A DNA stretch of 64,000 nucleotides from Puerhibacterium puerhi (GCF_009846865.1 NZ_WUWN01000001.1:1-64000); one strand, 5' to 3'. Positions 7,547 to 16,207 are shown, counted from the first letter of the stretch. A program made the numbers and translations. Notes: generated by a model from the sequence alone, not told the origin.

Positions 7547-8284
7547 TCAGCCGGCCACGGCGCCCGTGGCGGGCACCACGCGCGGGCCGCCGGCCGGCAC
7601 GTGCACGTCCGGGCGGCGCAGGTACAGCGGCTCGGTGGGCAGCTCCTGCCCGGCGTCGCGGCGCTGCAGCGCCACGCGCGCGAGCACCGCCGGGTCCGGC
7701 AGCAGCGGCGCGTCCTCGTCCAGGTCGAGGACGTCGGCGTAGAGGGACGCGCCCTCGCCGACGACGGCGAGGCGCCCGGCGCTCGGCCGCTCGGCGAGCC
7801 CGGCGGCCACGTCGGCGGCCTTCGCCACGTCCGGCCCGGCCACCGCCTCCACCACGGGCACGCCGTGCGTGGACTCGTGGGACACGACGCGGTAGCGGGC
7901 CCAGTAGACCTCCTTGCGGCGCGCGTCCGCGGCGACGAGCACCTCGTCGTCGGGCGCCAGGCCGAGGTCGGCCACCGCCTGCACGGCGAGCGCGTCGAGG
8001 CTGGGCACGCCGAGCACGGGCACGCCGAGGGCCAGGGCGAGCGTGCGCGCGGTGACCAGCCCGGCGCGCAGGCCGGTGAACGGGGCCGGGCCGGTGCCGG
8101 CGACGACGGCCGTCAGCGCCGTGCGGTCGGTGCCGGCGTCGGCGAGGACGGCGGTGACCAGCGGCGCGAGCGACTCGGCGTGCCGGCGGCGCTCGTCCAC
8201 GCTGCGGGCCGCCAGGCGCTCGCCGGTCTCGGAGACCACGGCGACGGCGACGGCGGCGGAGGTGTCGATCGAGAGGACTGCCAC
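7547..8284 (-). CDS. tsaB: tRNA t6A accessory subunit TsaB
   Basis: A 245-residue member of the inactive TsaD-like family. It starts VLSIDTSAAVAVAVV (degenerate ATPase fold), has HAESLAPLV near residue 36, the TsaB signature GTGPAPFTGLRAGL and ALGVPVLGVPSLDALA, and lacks the metal-binding histidines of TsaD. TsaB dimerises with TsaD to form threonylcarbamoyl-tRNA. The C-terminus carries the PLYLRRPDV motif common in this family. The GTG start lies 10 bp after the tsaE stop codon; TAGGCT is 7 nt upstream and partly formed by that stop, so the gene may have its own leaderless promoter inside the operon. Confidence 0.95.
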   Translation of the reverse strand: MAVLSIDTSAAVAVAVVSETGERLAARSVDERRRHAESLAPLVTAVLADAGTDRTALTAVVAGTGPAPFTGLRAGLVTARTLALALGVPVLGVPSLDALAVQAVADLGLAPDDEVLVAADARRKEVYWARYRVVSHESTHGVPVVEAVAGPDVAKAADVAAGLAERPSAGRLAVVGEGASLYADVLDLDEDAPLLPDPAVLARVALQRRDAGQELPTEPLYLRRPDVHVPAGGPRVVPATGAVAG

Positions 8285-8291
8285 GGTGCCC

Positions 8292-8297
8292 AGCCTA
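8292..8297 (-). promoter_or_regulatory. possible tsaB -10 box overlapping the tsaE stop codon
   Basis: On the minus strand TAGGCT is followed by 7 nt and the tsaB GTG. Its first three bases are the TAG stop of tsaE. A good -10 match at leaderless spacing; no clear -35. Confidence 0.45.
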
Positions 8298-8846
8298 GTT
8301 CTCGGCGGAGGGGACGAGGCCGGCGACGAGACCGGCGAGGTCGACCGTCGCCCACCGCTCCCCGACGCCGCGCAGCGTCACGTGCCGCACCCCGGCGGAG
8401 GGGTCGTCCATGTCGACCTCACCGCCGTGCGGCCGCTCCAGGTCGATCTCGAGCCGGTCCTCCGTCAGCGCCTCGGCCAGGCCCCGGCCCCACTCGACCA
8501 CGGTGACGGACTCCTCCAGCGAGGAGTCGAGGTCCAGCGCGTCGAGCTCGCCGAGCGACCCGAGCCGGTAGGCGTCCACGTGCACGAGGCCCGGCCCGCG
8601 GGTGCCGTCCTCGCGGGGCAGCGGCTCGTGCTCGCGGGCCACGATGAAGGTGGGCGAGGCCACCTGGCCGCGCACGCCCAGCGCTGCCCCGAGCCCCTGC
8701 GTCAGGGTCGTCTTGCCGGCCCCGAGGTCGCCCGTGAGGATCACCAGGTCGCCGGCGCGCAGCACCCCGGCCAGGGCGGCGCCGAGCGCCTTCGTCGTGG
8801 CGGCGTCGGGCAGGTCCGCCCGCGCCTCGGTCGAGCTCACGACCAC
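8295..8846 (-). CDS. tsaE: tRNA t6A biosynthesis ATPase TsaE
   Basis: A 183-residue P-loop ATPase. Walker A is GDLGAGKTT (39-47), followed by TQGLGAALGVRGQVASPTFIVAREHE, a Walker-B-like LVHVDAYRLGS and VTVVEWG. TsaE drives turnover of the TsaBD complex. Two GTG codons compete: 8846, 7 nt behind a GGAGG, and 8840, whose GTGA overlaps the alr stop by 4 bp. I chose 8846 on spacing. Translation is probably coupled to alr. Confidence 0.93.
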   Translation of the reverse strand: MVVSSTEARADLPDAATTKALGAALAGVLRAGDLVILTGDLGAGKTTLTQGLGAALGVRGQVASPTFIVAREHEPLPREDGTRGPGLVHVDAYRLGSLGELDALDLDSSLEESVTVVEWGRGLAEALTEDRLEIDLERPHGGEVDMDDPSAGVRHVTLRGVGERWATVDLAGLVAGLVPSAEN

Positions 8847-10279
8847 GTCGCTTCCTCCCACTGCGTCGTCTGCGGCGCCGCGCCGCGGGGTGCCCCGCCG
8901 CCGGTGGCCGCCGGTTGCTGAGTCTGTGTCGCCGGTGCGGGCGTCGCCTGCGCCGGGCCGGTCGCGCCGTCCGGCTCCGTCCCGGCGGCGGGCGCGGCGT
9001 GCGGGCCGTCGTCCAGGACGTGCGCGCCCACGTAGGTGCGCGGCACCCGCGCGCCCAGCCGGGTCACGATCTCGTAGCTGATGGTGCCGGCGGCCTGCGC
9101 CCAGTCCTCGGCGCTGGGCACCGCCGACGCGTGCTCCAGCCCGTCGCTCTGGCCGAACAGCGTCACCACGTCGCCGGCCCGCTCGGTCGAGTACGGGCCG
9201 AGGTCGAGCACGACCTGGTCCATGCAGACACGGCCGGCGATGCGCACCACGCGGCCGCCGTCGTCGGCGGTGCCCCCGCCGGCCGGGCCCAGCCCCGCCG
9301 TCGCGGGACCGCCGACGTAGACGGGCCCGCCGACGCCGACCCGGCCGCCCGAAGCGTGGCGCGGGATGCCGTCGGCGTAGCCGAGCGGCACGACGCCGAG
9401 GGTCGTCTCCTGCGGCGTCGTGTACTGGTGCGAGTAGGACACGCCGTGGCCGGCGGGCACGCGCTTGACCGTGGCCAGCCGCGCCTGCAGGGTCATCGCG
9501 GGGCGCAGCCCGAAGTCGCCGGGGGCGCCGACCTGCGGCACCGGCGACAGCCCGAAGACCGCCAGGCCCGGACGCACGAGGTCGTACCGCAGCCGCGGCG
9601 CCGTCAGCGTCGCCGCCGAGGCCGCGATGTGCCGCAGCGCCACGGCGAGCCCGCCCGCCTCGGCGGCACGCACCGCGTCGTCGAAGGCGTCCGCCTGGGC
9701 GTCGAGCGAGGGGTGCCCCGGCTCGTCGGCGAACGCCAGGTGCGACCACACCCCCACGACCTCGACGAGGCCCTCGGCCTGCAGCGCCGCGGCGCGCGCG
9801 ACGGCGTCGGGCCAGTCCGCCGGGACGATGCCGTTGCGCCCCAGGCCGGAGTCGATCTTCAGGTGCACCCGCGCGGTGCGGCCGGTGGCGCGGGCAGCGT
9901 CCGCCACGGCGTCGAGCGCCCAGGCGGCCGCGACCGACACGTCGACGTCGGCGGCCAGCAGGTCCTCGAACGGGGCGCCGGGGGCGTGCAACCAGGTGAG
10001 CACGCGCGCCCGGTCGGGACCGATGCCGGCGGCGCGCAGGGCCAGAGCCTCGGCCGCCTGCGCGACGCCGAGCCACGTGGCGCCGCCCGCGAGCGCCGCC
10101 CGGGCCGAGGGCACGAGACCGTGGCCGTAGGCGTCGGCCTTCACCACGGCCATCACCGCGGCGCCTGCGGCGTGGCCGACCAGGGCGCGGACGTTGTCGC
10201 GCACGGCCTCCAGGTCGACGACGGCGTGCGCCGGGAAGTCGGCCGGGAACGCGGGGGGCGTCGGCGTCGCGGGGGTCAC
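8837..10279 (-). CDS. alr: alanine racemase
   Basis: This PLP enzyme interconverts L- and D-alanine for peptidoglycan. The PLP lysine is K47 in VVKADAYGHG and the second catalytic residue is Y282 in GHGVSYSHQY; RVCMDQ (351-355) is also present. At 480 residues it is about 100 longer than usual. The extra length is a Gly-rich insert near 312-342 and a low-complexity Ala/Thr/Gln/Pro tail after about residue 420. The tail has no counterpart in the fold and may be disordered. The GTG start has GAGAAT 7 nt upstream, so it may be leaderless; the preceding pseudouridine synthase gene ends 13 bp away. Confidence 0.95.
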   Translation of the reverse strand: MTPATPTPPAFPADFPAHAVVDLEAVRDNVRALVGHAAGAAVMAVVKADAYGHGLVPSARAALAGGATWLGVAQAAEALALRAAGIGPDRARVLTWLHAPGAPFEDLLAADVDVSVAAAWALDAVADAARATGRTARVHLKIDSGLGRNGIVPADWPDAVARAAALQAEGLVEVVGVWSHLAFADEPGHPSLDAQADAFDDAVRAAEAGGLAVALRHIAASAATLTAPRLRYDLVRPGLAVFGLSPVPQVGAPGDFGLRPAMTLQARLATVKRVPAGHGVSYSHQYTTPQETTLGVVPLGYADGIPRHASGGRVGVGGPVYVGGPATAGLGPAGGGTADDGGRVVRIAGRVCMDQVVLDLGPYSTERAGDVVTLFGQSDGLEHASAVPSAEDWAQAAGTISYEIVTRLGARVPRTYVGAHVLDDGPHAAPAAGTEPDGATGPAQATPAPATQTQQPAATGGGAPRGAAPQTTQWEEATWS

Positions 10280-10292
10280 GGCCCCGATTCTC

Positions 10293-11225
10293 TCACCGTC
10301 GCCACTCGCGCAGGGCGCGGCGGGACACGAAGCGCCGCGGCTCGCCGCTGCGCGGGTCGACGAACTCCAGGGAGCGGGCCAGCAGCTGCAGCGGCCGCTC
10401 GGGGTCGTCGGGGGCGTCGGGGCGCAGCACCGGCCAGAACGGGTCGTGCAGGATCGGCAGGCCGAGGGAGGCCATGTGCAGGCGCAGCTGGTGCGTCTTG
10501 CCGGTGTGCGGCTCGAGGCGGTACAGGCCCAGCCCGCGGCCCTCGTCGCGGGCCACGAGGTCGACCAGCGACTCCGCGTTCGGCTCGCCCGGCTCCTCGA
10601 GGGCGGGGGCGGTGCCGCGGTGCTTGACGATGCGGCTGCGCACCGTGGTCGGGAACGCGCGCGCCTCCGCGGGCAGCGGCGCGACCGCCTCGTAGACCTT
10701 GCGGACCTTGCGCCGGGCGAACAGCTCCTGGTAGGCGCCGCGCACCTGCGGGCGGACGGTGAGCACCAGCACGCCGGCCGTCGGCCGGTCGAGGCGGTGG
10801 GCCGGCGCGAGCTCGGGCAGGTCGAGCTCGCGGCGCAGGTGCACCAGCAGCGTCCGGGTCACCCAGCGCCCCCGCGGCATCGTCGCCACGAGGTGCGGCT
10901 TGTCCACCACGAGCAGGTCCCGGTCCCGGTGCAGCACCTCGATGTCGGCGAGCGCCGGGGCGGGCGGCTCGTCGGCGGGCGGGTCGCGGTACAGGAACAG
11001 GAACCCGCGCGGCTCGTACGGGGTGCGCTCGTCCACCGGCTCGCCGCGGCCCGTGACCACCTCCCCCGCGGCGACCTTCTCGCGCAGCCGATCGGCGTCG
11101 TCGGGGAAGCGCTCCAGCAGGTAGGCGACCGCGGTGCCCCACCGCGCCACCGAGGCCGGGTCGTGCGGCAGCACCAGCCGCGTCGGGTTGAGCCCGTCGC
11201 GCACGGGCAGGGGGTGGAAGGGCAC
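10293..11225 (-). CDS. RluA-family RNA pseudouridine synthase
   Basis: The 310-residue protein has the RluA catalytic motif HRLDRPTAGV with catalytic D146, preceded by LLVVDKPHLVATMP and followed by ARRKVRKVYEAV and HTGKTHQLRLHMASLGLPILHD. It converts uridine to pseudouridine in rRNA or tRNA; the target base cannot be read from sequence. The N-terminal 90 residues (GLNPTRLVLPHDPASVARWGTA) are typical of the actinobacterial subgroup and are not a clear S4 domain. The GTG start is preceded by GACAAT with a 6-nt gap and no Shine-Dalgarno. It diverges from the peroxidase gene across a repeat array. Confidence 0.88.
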   Translation of the reverse strand: MPFHPLPVRDGLNPTRLVLPHDPASVARWGTAVAYLLERFPDDADRLREKVAAGEVVTGRGEPVDERTPYEPRGFLFLYRDPPADEPPAPALADIEVLHRDRDLLVVDKPHLVATMPRGRWVTRTLLVHLRRELDLPELAPAHRLDRPTAGVLVLTVRPQVRGAYQELFARRKVRKVYEAVAPLPAEARAFPTTVRSRIVKHRGTAPALEEPGEPNAESLVDLVARDEGRGLGLYRLEPHTGKTHQLRLHMASLGLPILHDPFWPVLRPDAPDDPERPLQLLARSLEFVDPRSGEPRRFVSRRALREWRR

Positions 11226-11260
11226 CGGCCCATTGTCCCCGCCGGCCGGTCCCCCGGTCG

Positions 11261-11320
11261 TCCCCGCCCGTCCCTGCCCGTCCCTGCCCGTCCCTGCCCG
11301 TCCCTACCCGTCCCTGCCCG
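11261..11320. repeat. six tandem copies of a 10-bp unit between divergent genes
   Basis: Unit TCCCTGCCCG, six copies end to end; copy 1 has C and copy 5 has A at single positions, the rest are identical. The array lies between the divergent pseudouridine synthase and glutathione peroxidase promoters. The period of 10 bp is close to one helical turn, so the copies face the same side of the DNA. Confidence 0.9.
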
Positions 11321-11382
11321 TCGTCCCGGCCCCCACCCGCCGGGTCTGTCGCCCCGGCACCCGGACGGGCAGGATGGGGGCC

Positions 11383-11868
11383 ATGGGCGACCTCTACGAC
11401 ATCCCGTTCGAGCGCATGGACGGCACCACCACCACGCTCGCCGAGCACCGCGGGGATGTCGTCCTCGTGGTCAACGTGGCCTCCCGCTGCGGGCTGACGC
11501 CGCAGTACGCCGCCCTCGAGGCCCTCCAGGAGAAGTACGCCGACCAGGGCTTCACCGTGATCGGCTTCCCGAGCAACCAGTTCCTCCAGGAGCTGAGCAC
11601 CGACGAGAAGATCGCCGAGTTCTGCTCGACGACGTACGGCGTGACCTTCCCCGTGGTGTCGAAGGTGCGCGTCAACGGCCGGCACGCCCACCCGCTGTAC
11701 GAGGAGCTGAAGAAGACGCCGGACGCGAGCGGGCACTCGGGCCGCATCCGGTGGAACTTCGAGAAGTTCCTCGTGCTGCCCGGTGGGCAGGTGCGCCGGT
11801 TCGCGCCGACGACGGTGCCGGACGACCCGGCGATCCTCGCCGAGATCGAGGCGCACCTGCCGCGCTGA
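11383..11868 (+). CDS. glutathione peroxidase-family thiol peroxidase
   Basis: A 161-residue GPX-fold enzyme with peroxidatic C36 in NVASRCGLTPQY, then GFPSNQF (61-67) and WNFEKFLV. A second cysteine, C81 in EFCSTTYGVTFP, is where thioredoxin-dependent members keep the resolving cysteine. In many relatives the NQF motif is preceded by Cys; here it is Ser. It reduces hydroperoxides; with no glutathione in most actinobacteria the reductant is more likely thioredoxin or mycoredoxin (inference). ATG 11383 was preferred to the in-frame ATG at 11374 on length and because CAGGAT lies 7 nt upstream. Confidence 0.92.
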   Translation: MGDLYDIPFERMDGTTTTLAEHRGDVVLVVNVASRCGLTPQYAALEALQEKYADQGFTVIGFPSNQFLQELSTDEKIAEFCSTTYGVTFPVVSKVRVNGRHAHPLYEELKKTPDASGHSGRIRWNFEKFLVLPGGQVRRFAPTTVPDDPAILAEIEAHLPR

Positions 11869-11943
11869 TCCCGACCGCGGGCGCAGCGGCACCGCCGCGC
11901 CCGCGGCACCCGTGCAGGGGGATTCCTCTCCGCAGGAGCCGCG

Positions 11944-13482
11944 ATGTCCCCGTCCTCCCCGTCCTCCCAGACCTCCGCCGGCGCCTCCGCGGGCACGACC
12001 GCGCCGCCCGACGCCCGCCGCTGGTGGGTGCTCGCCACCGTCGCGCTCGCCCAGCTCATGGTCGTGCTCGACGTGACGATCGTGAACATCGCCCTGCCGT
12101 CCGCGCAGGCCGACCTGGGCTTCTCCGACAACGACCGCCAGTGGGTCGTCACCGCGTACGCGCTCGCGTTCGGCAGCCTGCTGCTGCTCGGCGGCCGCCT
12201 GTCCGACCTGGTCGGCCGGCGCCGCACGTTCCTGGTCGGCCTCGTCGGCTTCGCCGGCGCCTCGGCGCTCGGCGGCGCGGCCCAGGGCTTCGGCATGCTG
12301 GTGGGCGCCCGCGCCGTGCAGGGCGCGTTCGGCGCCGTGCTCGCGCCGTCCGCGCTGTCGGTGCTGACGACGACCTTCACCGTGCCGCGGGAGCGCTCGC
12401 GCGCGTTCGGCGTCTTCGGCGGGATCGCTGGGGCGGGGGGCGCGATCGGCCTGCTGCTGGGCGGCTTCCTCACCGAGCACCTCACCTGGCGCTGGACGCT
12501 GTACGTCAACCTGGTCTTCGCGGCGCTGGCCATCGTGGGGGCGACGGCGTTCCTGCACCGCAGCCGCGGCGAGGCGCAGCGGCTCGACGTCGCGGGCGCC
12601 GTGCTCGGCGGCGGCGGCCTGCTCGCGCTGGTGTACGGCTTCTCCCGGGCCGAGCCCGAGGGGTGGGGCTCGCCGTGGACGTGGGGCCCGCTGGCCGTGT
12701 CCGTGGTGCTCCTCGTGGGGTTCGTGGTGCGGCAGCGTCGCGCCGGGCCGGGCGCGCTGCTGCCGCTGCCCGTGGTGCTCGACCGCAACCGCGGCGCCGC
12801 GTTCCTGGCCATCCTCGCCGCCGGGGCCGGCATGTTCGGCGCGTTCCTCTTCGGCACGTACTACCTGCAGACCCAGCTCGGCTACAGCCCCTGGACGACC
12901 GGGCTGGCGTTCCTGCCGCAGATCCTCGTGCTCGTCGCCGCCGCGCAGCTGTGCACCAACGTGCTGCTGCCCCGGCTCGGGCCCAAGCTGCTGGTGCCGG
13001 TCGGGCTGGCGGTGGCCGGCACGGGCCTGCTGCTGCTCGGCCTGCTCGACTCCGGCAGCGGCTACGCGACGCACGTGCTGCCCGGCCTGCTGGTCATGGG
13101 TGCGGGCATGGGCACCGCCATGCCCGCGTCGATCCAGACCGCGACCCTCGGCGTCGACCCCGACCACGCCGGCGTCGCCTCGGCGGTGGTGCCCACCGCC
13201 CAGCAGGTGGGCGGCGCCGTCGGCACCGCGGTGCTCAACACCCTCGCCGCGTCGGTGGCCACGGGCTACCTCACCACCCACGCCACCACCCGGCCCCCTG
13301 CGCCGGCGGTGCTGCGGCAGGCGGCGCTGGAGAGCTACACGGCGGCCTTCTGGGCCGGCGCCCTCGTCTTCGGCGTCGGCGCGGTCGTCACCGCGCTGGT
13401 GTTCCGCCGCCGGGGCGCCATCCCCGCCGGGACCCCCGCCTCCGTCGGACGCGCGGCGGGCCGCGCCCCGGCCGGCGCCTGA
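11944..13482 (+). CDS. MFS drug efflux transporter, DHA2 (EmrB/QacA) family, 14 TM
   Basis: This 512-residue protein has about 14 hydrophobic segments, the DHA2 number. After a 25-residue Ser-rich cytoplasmic tail comes TM1 with LDVTIVNIALPSAQADLGF (motif D1), then QWVVTAYALAFGSLLLLGGRLSDLVGRRR (motif A between TM2 and TM3) and a TM5 stretch with GGIAGAGGAIGLLLGGFLTEHLTWRW (motif C, antiporter signature). It likely exports drugs or other amphipaths using the proton gradient; the substrate is unknown. AGGAG lies about 6 nt before the ATG, so unlike its neighbours it has a normal leader. It converges with nnr, whose stop codon is only 8 bp away. Confidence 0.9.
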   Translation: MSPSSPSSQTSAGASAGTTAPPDARRWWVLATVALAQLMVVLDVTIVNIALPSAQADLGFSDNDRQWVVTAYALAFGSLLLLGGRLSDLVGRRRTFLVGLVGFAGASALGGAAQGFGMLVGARAVQGAFGAVLAPSALSVLTTTFTVPRERSRAFGVFGGIAGAGGAIGLLLGGFLTEHLTWRWTLYVNLVFAALAIVGATAFLHRSRGEAQRLDVAGAVLGGGGLLALVYGFSRAEPEGWGSPWTWGPLAVSVVLLVGFVVRQRRAGPGALLPLPVVLDRNRGAAFLAILAAGAGMFGAFLFGTYYLQTQLGYSPWTTGLAFLPQILVLVAAAQLCTNVLLPRLGPKLLVPVGLAVAGTGLLLLGLLDSGSGYATHVLPGLLVMGAGMGTAMPASIQTATLGVDPDHAGVASAVVPTAQQVGGAVGTAVLNTLAASVATGYLTTHATTRPPAPAVLRQAALESYTAAFWAGALVFGVGAVVTALVFRRRGAIPAGTPASVGRAAGRAPAGA

Positions 13483-13490
13483 GGACCGGC

Positions 13491-15077
13491 TCAGCGCAGC
13501 GCCAGCAGCCCCGCCACCGTGGCCGGCAGCGCCCCGGCCACGTCGAGCGCGGCGACCGGCCCGCCCGGGTTCGCCCGCTCGGCGGCGCGGCCGTGCACCA
13601 GCGCTGCCGCGGCGGCGACCTCGGCGGCCCGCTCCGGGTGCGCCACCACCTCGGTCGAGCGCGCGGCGAGCATCGTGCCGAGCAGGCCGGCGAGCACGTC
13701 GCCAGCGCCCGCCGTGGCCAGCCAGCCCGGCGCGTCCGCCTGGGCGTACGCCCCGCCCGGCCCGACGACGACCGTGGCGCCGCCCTTGAGCAGCACGGTG
13801 GCCCCGGTCAGCTCGTGCGCCCGACGCGCCCAGCGCAGCGGCTCGGCGTCGACGTCCGTCCGCTCGACGGTCTCGCCCGCCGCGCGCAGCAGCGTCGCGA
13901 GCTCGCCGGCGTGCGGGGTGAGCACCACCCACGGCGGGCACGGCGCGTCGAGCAGCCCGAGCGCGCCGGCGTCGACGACGGCCGGCACCGGCCCGTGGCC
14001 GTCCCCGCCCCCCGTCGCGGCCGCGAGCGCCGCGCGGGCCCGCTCGCGCTGGCCGTCGTCCGGCCCCTCGGCCGGCAGGCCGGGGCCCAGCACCCACGCC
14101 TGCACGCGCCCGGCCGCGGTGACGACCTCGGGCCGCGCGGCCACCACCGCCCGGCCCACCGGCTCGGGCCCCAGGTAGCGGACCATGCCGGCGCCGGCAC
14201 GCACCGCGGCGGTGCTCGCCAGCACCGCCGCGCCCGGGTACGTGGCGGTGCCCGCGACCACGCCCACGACGCCGCGCGTGTACTTGTGGTCGGTCGGGCC
14301 GGGCACGGGCCAGGCGCGGGCGACGTCCGCGTCCTCGAGGCGCACGACGGCGGGCCGCGCCGCGGCGCCGGGGGCGGGCAGCCCCAGCCCGAGGTCGACG
14401 ACGGCGCCGCGGCCCGTCAGGTGCGTCGCGGGGGGCAGGAGCAGGCCGGGCTTGGCCGCGCCGAACGTCACCGTGCGGCCGGCGGGCAGCACCGGGCCGG
14501 GCACGGCGCCGTCGTCGACGCCGATGCCGGACGGGGCGTCGACGGCCACGACCCACGGCGCCGCCCCGGCGTCCGCGAGGCGGTCGCGCAGGGCGGCGAC
14601 CAGCTCGGCCGCCAGCCCCCGCAGGGGGCCCGTGGCGCCGATCCCGACGAGGCCGTCGAGCACGACGTCGGCGGCCGCGACGTCGTCGAGCACCGCGTCC
14701 CAGCGCTCGCGCCCCGCGGGCTCGTGCAGCGCGACCACCCGCCCGCCGGCGCGCCGCAGCGCGGCGAGGCCGCCGGCGTGGGCGCGGGGGTCGACGAGGA
14801 GGGCGGTGACCGCCATCCCGCGCAGCGCCAGGTACGCCCCCGCGTGCAGCGCGTCGCCGCCGTTGTTGCCGGCGCCGACGAGCAGCACCGCGCGGGCGCC
14901 GCGGACCGGCCCGTCGGCCAGCTCGCCGTCGATCCCCGGCGCCGCGCGGCGGCGGGCGACGTCGCGGACGGTGACCACGGCCAGCGCGAAGGCAGCACGT
15001 TCCATGAGGGGTGCGCCCGCGTCGAGCAGCGGCCGCTCGGCGGCGCGCACGGCGCCGGACTCCCAGGCCTCGATCAT
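13491..15077 (-). CDS. nnr: bifunctional NAD(P)HX epimerase / ADP-dependent dehydratase
   Basis: A 528-residue fusion that repairs hydrated NADH and NADPH. The N-terminal YjeF_N (NnrE) domain spans about 1-220 with VGAGNNGGDALHAG (67-80) and VVAVDAPSGIGVDDG. The C-terminal ribokinase-like NnrD domain spans about 235-525 with YTRGVVGVVAGTATYPGAAVL, VLTPHAGELATLL, LLKGGATVVVGP and the catalytic-loop motif TAGAGDVLAGLLG. The ATG 15077 starts the family homology (MIEAWESGAVRAAERPL); CACAGT lies 7 nt upstream. In actinobacteria it usually follows acpS; here the LLM gene and an insertion sequence lie between. Confidence 0.95.
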   Translation of the reverse strand: MIEAWESGAVRAAERPLLDAGAPLMERAAFALAVVTVRDVARRRAAPGIDGELADGPVRGARAVLLVGAGNNGGDALHAGAYLALRGMAVTALLVDPRAHAGGLAALRRAGGRVVALHEPAGRERWDAVLDDVAAADVVLDGLVGIGATGPLRGLAAELVAALRDRLADAGAAPWVVAVDAPSGIGVDDGAVPGPVLPAGRTVTFGAAKPGLLLPPATHLTGRGAVVDLGLGLPAPGAAARPAVVRLEDADVARAWPVPGPTDHKYTRGVVGVVAGTATYPGAAVLASTAAVRAGAGMVRYLGPEPVGRAVVAARPEVVTAAGRVQAWVLGPGLPAEGPDDGQRERARAALAAATGGGDGHGPVPAVVDAGALGLLDAPCPPWVVLTPHAGELATLLRAAGETVERTDVDAEPLRWARRAHELTGATVLLKGGATVVVGPGGAYAQADAPGWLATAGAGDVLAGLLGTMLAARSTEVVAHPERAAEVAAAAALVHGRAAERANPGGPVAALDVAGALPATVAGLLALR

Positions 15078-15130
15078 GGGCACCACTGTGGCAGGCGGCG
15101 AGTGGCCGGGCACGCGATGACGTGCGGGCA

Positions 15131-15136
15131 TACGCT
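15131..15136 (+). promoter_or_regulatory. -10 box of the LLM oxidoreductase gene, leaderless type
   Basis: TACGCT matches TAnnnT; 6 nt later comes the ATG at 15143. No recognisable -35 box and no Shine-Dalgarno. Confidence 0.55.
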
Positions 15137-15142
15137 GCGCGC

Positions 15143-16195
15143 ATGCGATTCGGACTCTTCATCCCCCAGGGATGGCGCTTCGACCTGACCGACGTCGAGC
15201 CGGCGGACCACTGGAAGACGATGCTGTCTCTCCTCCACTACGCGGACAACGCGGCGGCCGGCGAGGCCGTCCCGGGCGGCCCCTTCGCGTGGGAGTCGGT
15301 CTGGGTCTACGACCACTTCCACACCACGCCGGTCCACAGCACCGAGGCCACCCACGAGGCGTGGACGCTGATGGCGGCGTTCGCGGCGGCGTCGCAGCGC
15401 GTGCGCCTCGGCCAGATGTGCACCTGCATGTCCTACCGGGAGCCCACCTACCTGGCGAAGGTCGCCGCGACGGTCGACCACGTCTCGGGCGGGCGCGTCG
15501 AGATGGGCATCGGCGGCGGCTGGTACGAGCACGAGTGGCGCGCGTACGGCTACGGCTTCCCGTCCGCGGGCGAGCGCCTGCGCGCGCTCGACGAGGGCGT
15601 GCAGATCATGGCCAGCATGTGGCGCACCGGCTCCTCCGGCACGTTCGAGGGCCAGCGCTACCAGGTCGACGGCGCGCTGTGCTACCCGCAGCCGCTGCAG
15701 CAGCTGCCCGTCGGAGCCGACGGCGCGGACGTGCCGAGCATCCCGCTGTGGATCGCCGGCGGCGGCGAGAAGAAGACGCTGCGCATCGCCGCGCAGCACG
15801 CCCAGTACACCAACTTCGACGGCTCGCCCGAGGGCTTCGCGCACAAGTCGGAGGTCCTGGCCCAGCACTGCAAGGACGTGGGCCGCGACTTCGACGAGAT
15901 CACCCGCTCGGCGAACTACAACGTCGTGATCGGCGAGAACCAGGCCGAGATCGACGACCGGCTCGCCTGGATCGACGCGCACTACCGCAAGCACACCCCC
16001 GAGCACGCCGAGGGACAGATCGAGTCGTGGCGCAGCGGCCCGCTGGTCGGCACGCCGGAGCAGATCACCGAGACGCTGCAGGGCCTGAAGGACCAGGGCC
16101 TCGGCTACACGATCACCTACTTCCCGAACGCCGCGGCCGACCGGGACCAGATCGAGCTCTTCCAGCGCCAGGTCATCCCCGAGCTCCAGGACTGA
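15143..16195 (+). CDS. LLM-class F420-dependent oxidoreductase
   Basis: A 350-residue luciferase-like TIM-barrel protein. It begins MRFGLFIPQGWRFDLTDVEP, has SVWVYDHFHT, the barrel motif RVRLGQMCTCMSYREPTYLAKVAATVDHVSGGRVEMGIGGGWYEHEW (written here as a family landmark around residues 90-135) and PLWIAGGGEKKTLRIAA near 205-222. These are hallmarks of actinobacterial F420-dependent LLM proteins; the substrate is unknown. It diverges from nnr over 65 bp. Confidence 0.85.
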   Translation: MRFGLFIPQGWRFDLTDVEPADHWKTMLSLLHYADNAAAGEAVPGGPFAWESVWVYDHFHTTPVHSTEATHEAWTLMAAFAAASQRVRLGQMCTCMSYREPTYLAKVAATVDHVSGGRVEMGIGGGWYEHEWRAYGYGFPSAGERLRALDEGVQIMASMWRTGSSGTFEGQRYQVDGALCYPQPLQQLPVGADGADVPSIPLWIAGGGEKKTLRIAAQHAQYTNFDGSPEGFAHKSEVLAQHCKDVGRDFDEITRSANYNVVIGENQAEIDDRLAWIDAHYRKHTPEHAEGQIESWRSGPLVGTPEQITETLQGLKDQGLGYTITYFPNAAADRDQIELFQRQVIPELQD

Positions 16196-16207
16196 CCGCC
16201 TGCACCG

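Noticed and set aside
11261-11320. Short repeats as a possible CRISPR array
   Set aside because: The units are only 10 bp with no spacers, and no cas gene lies anywhere in the window. The same holds for the 12-bp repeats at 63081.
10194-15188. Long open frames on both strands across 10.2-15.2 kb
   Set aside because: They run through several well-supported genes in other frames and have Arg/Ala/Gly-rich composition without motifs; they arise from the scarcity of stop codons at high GC.
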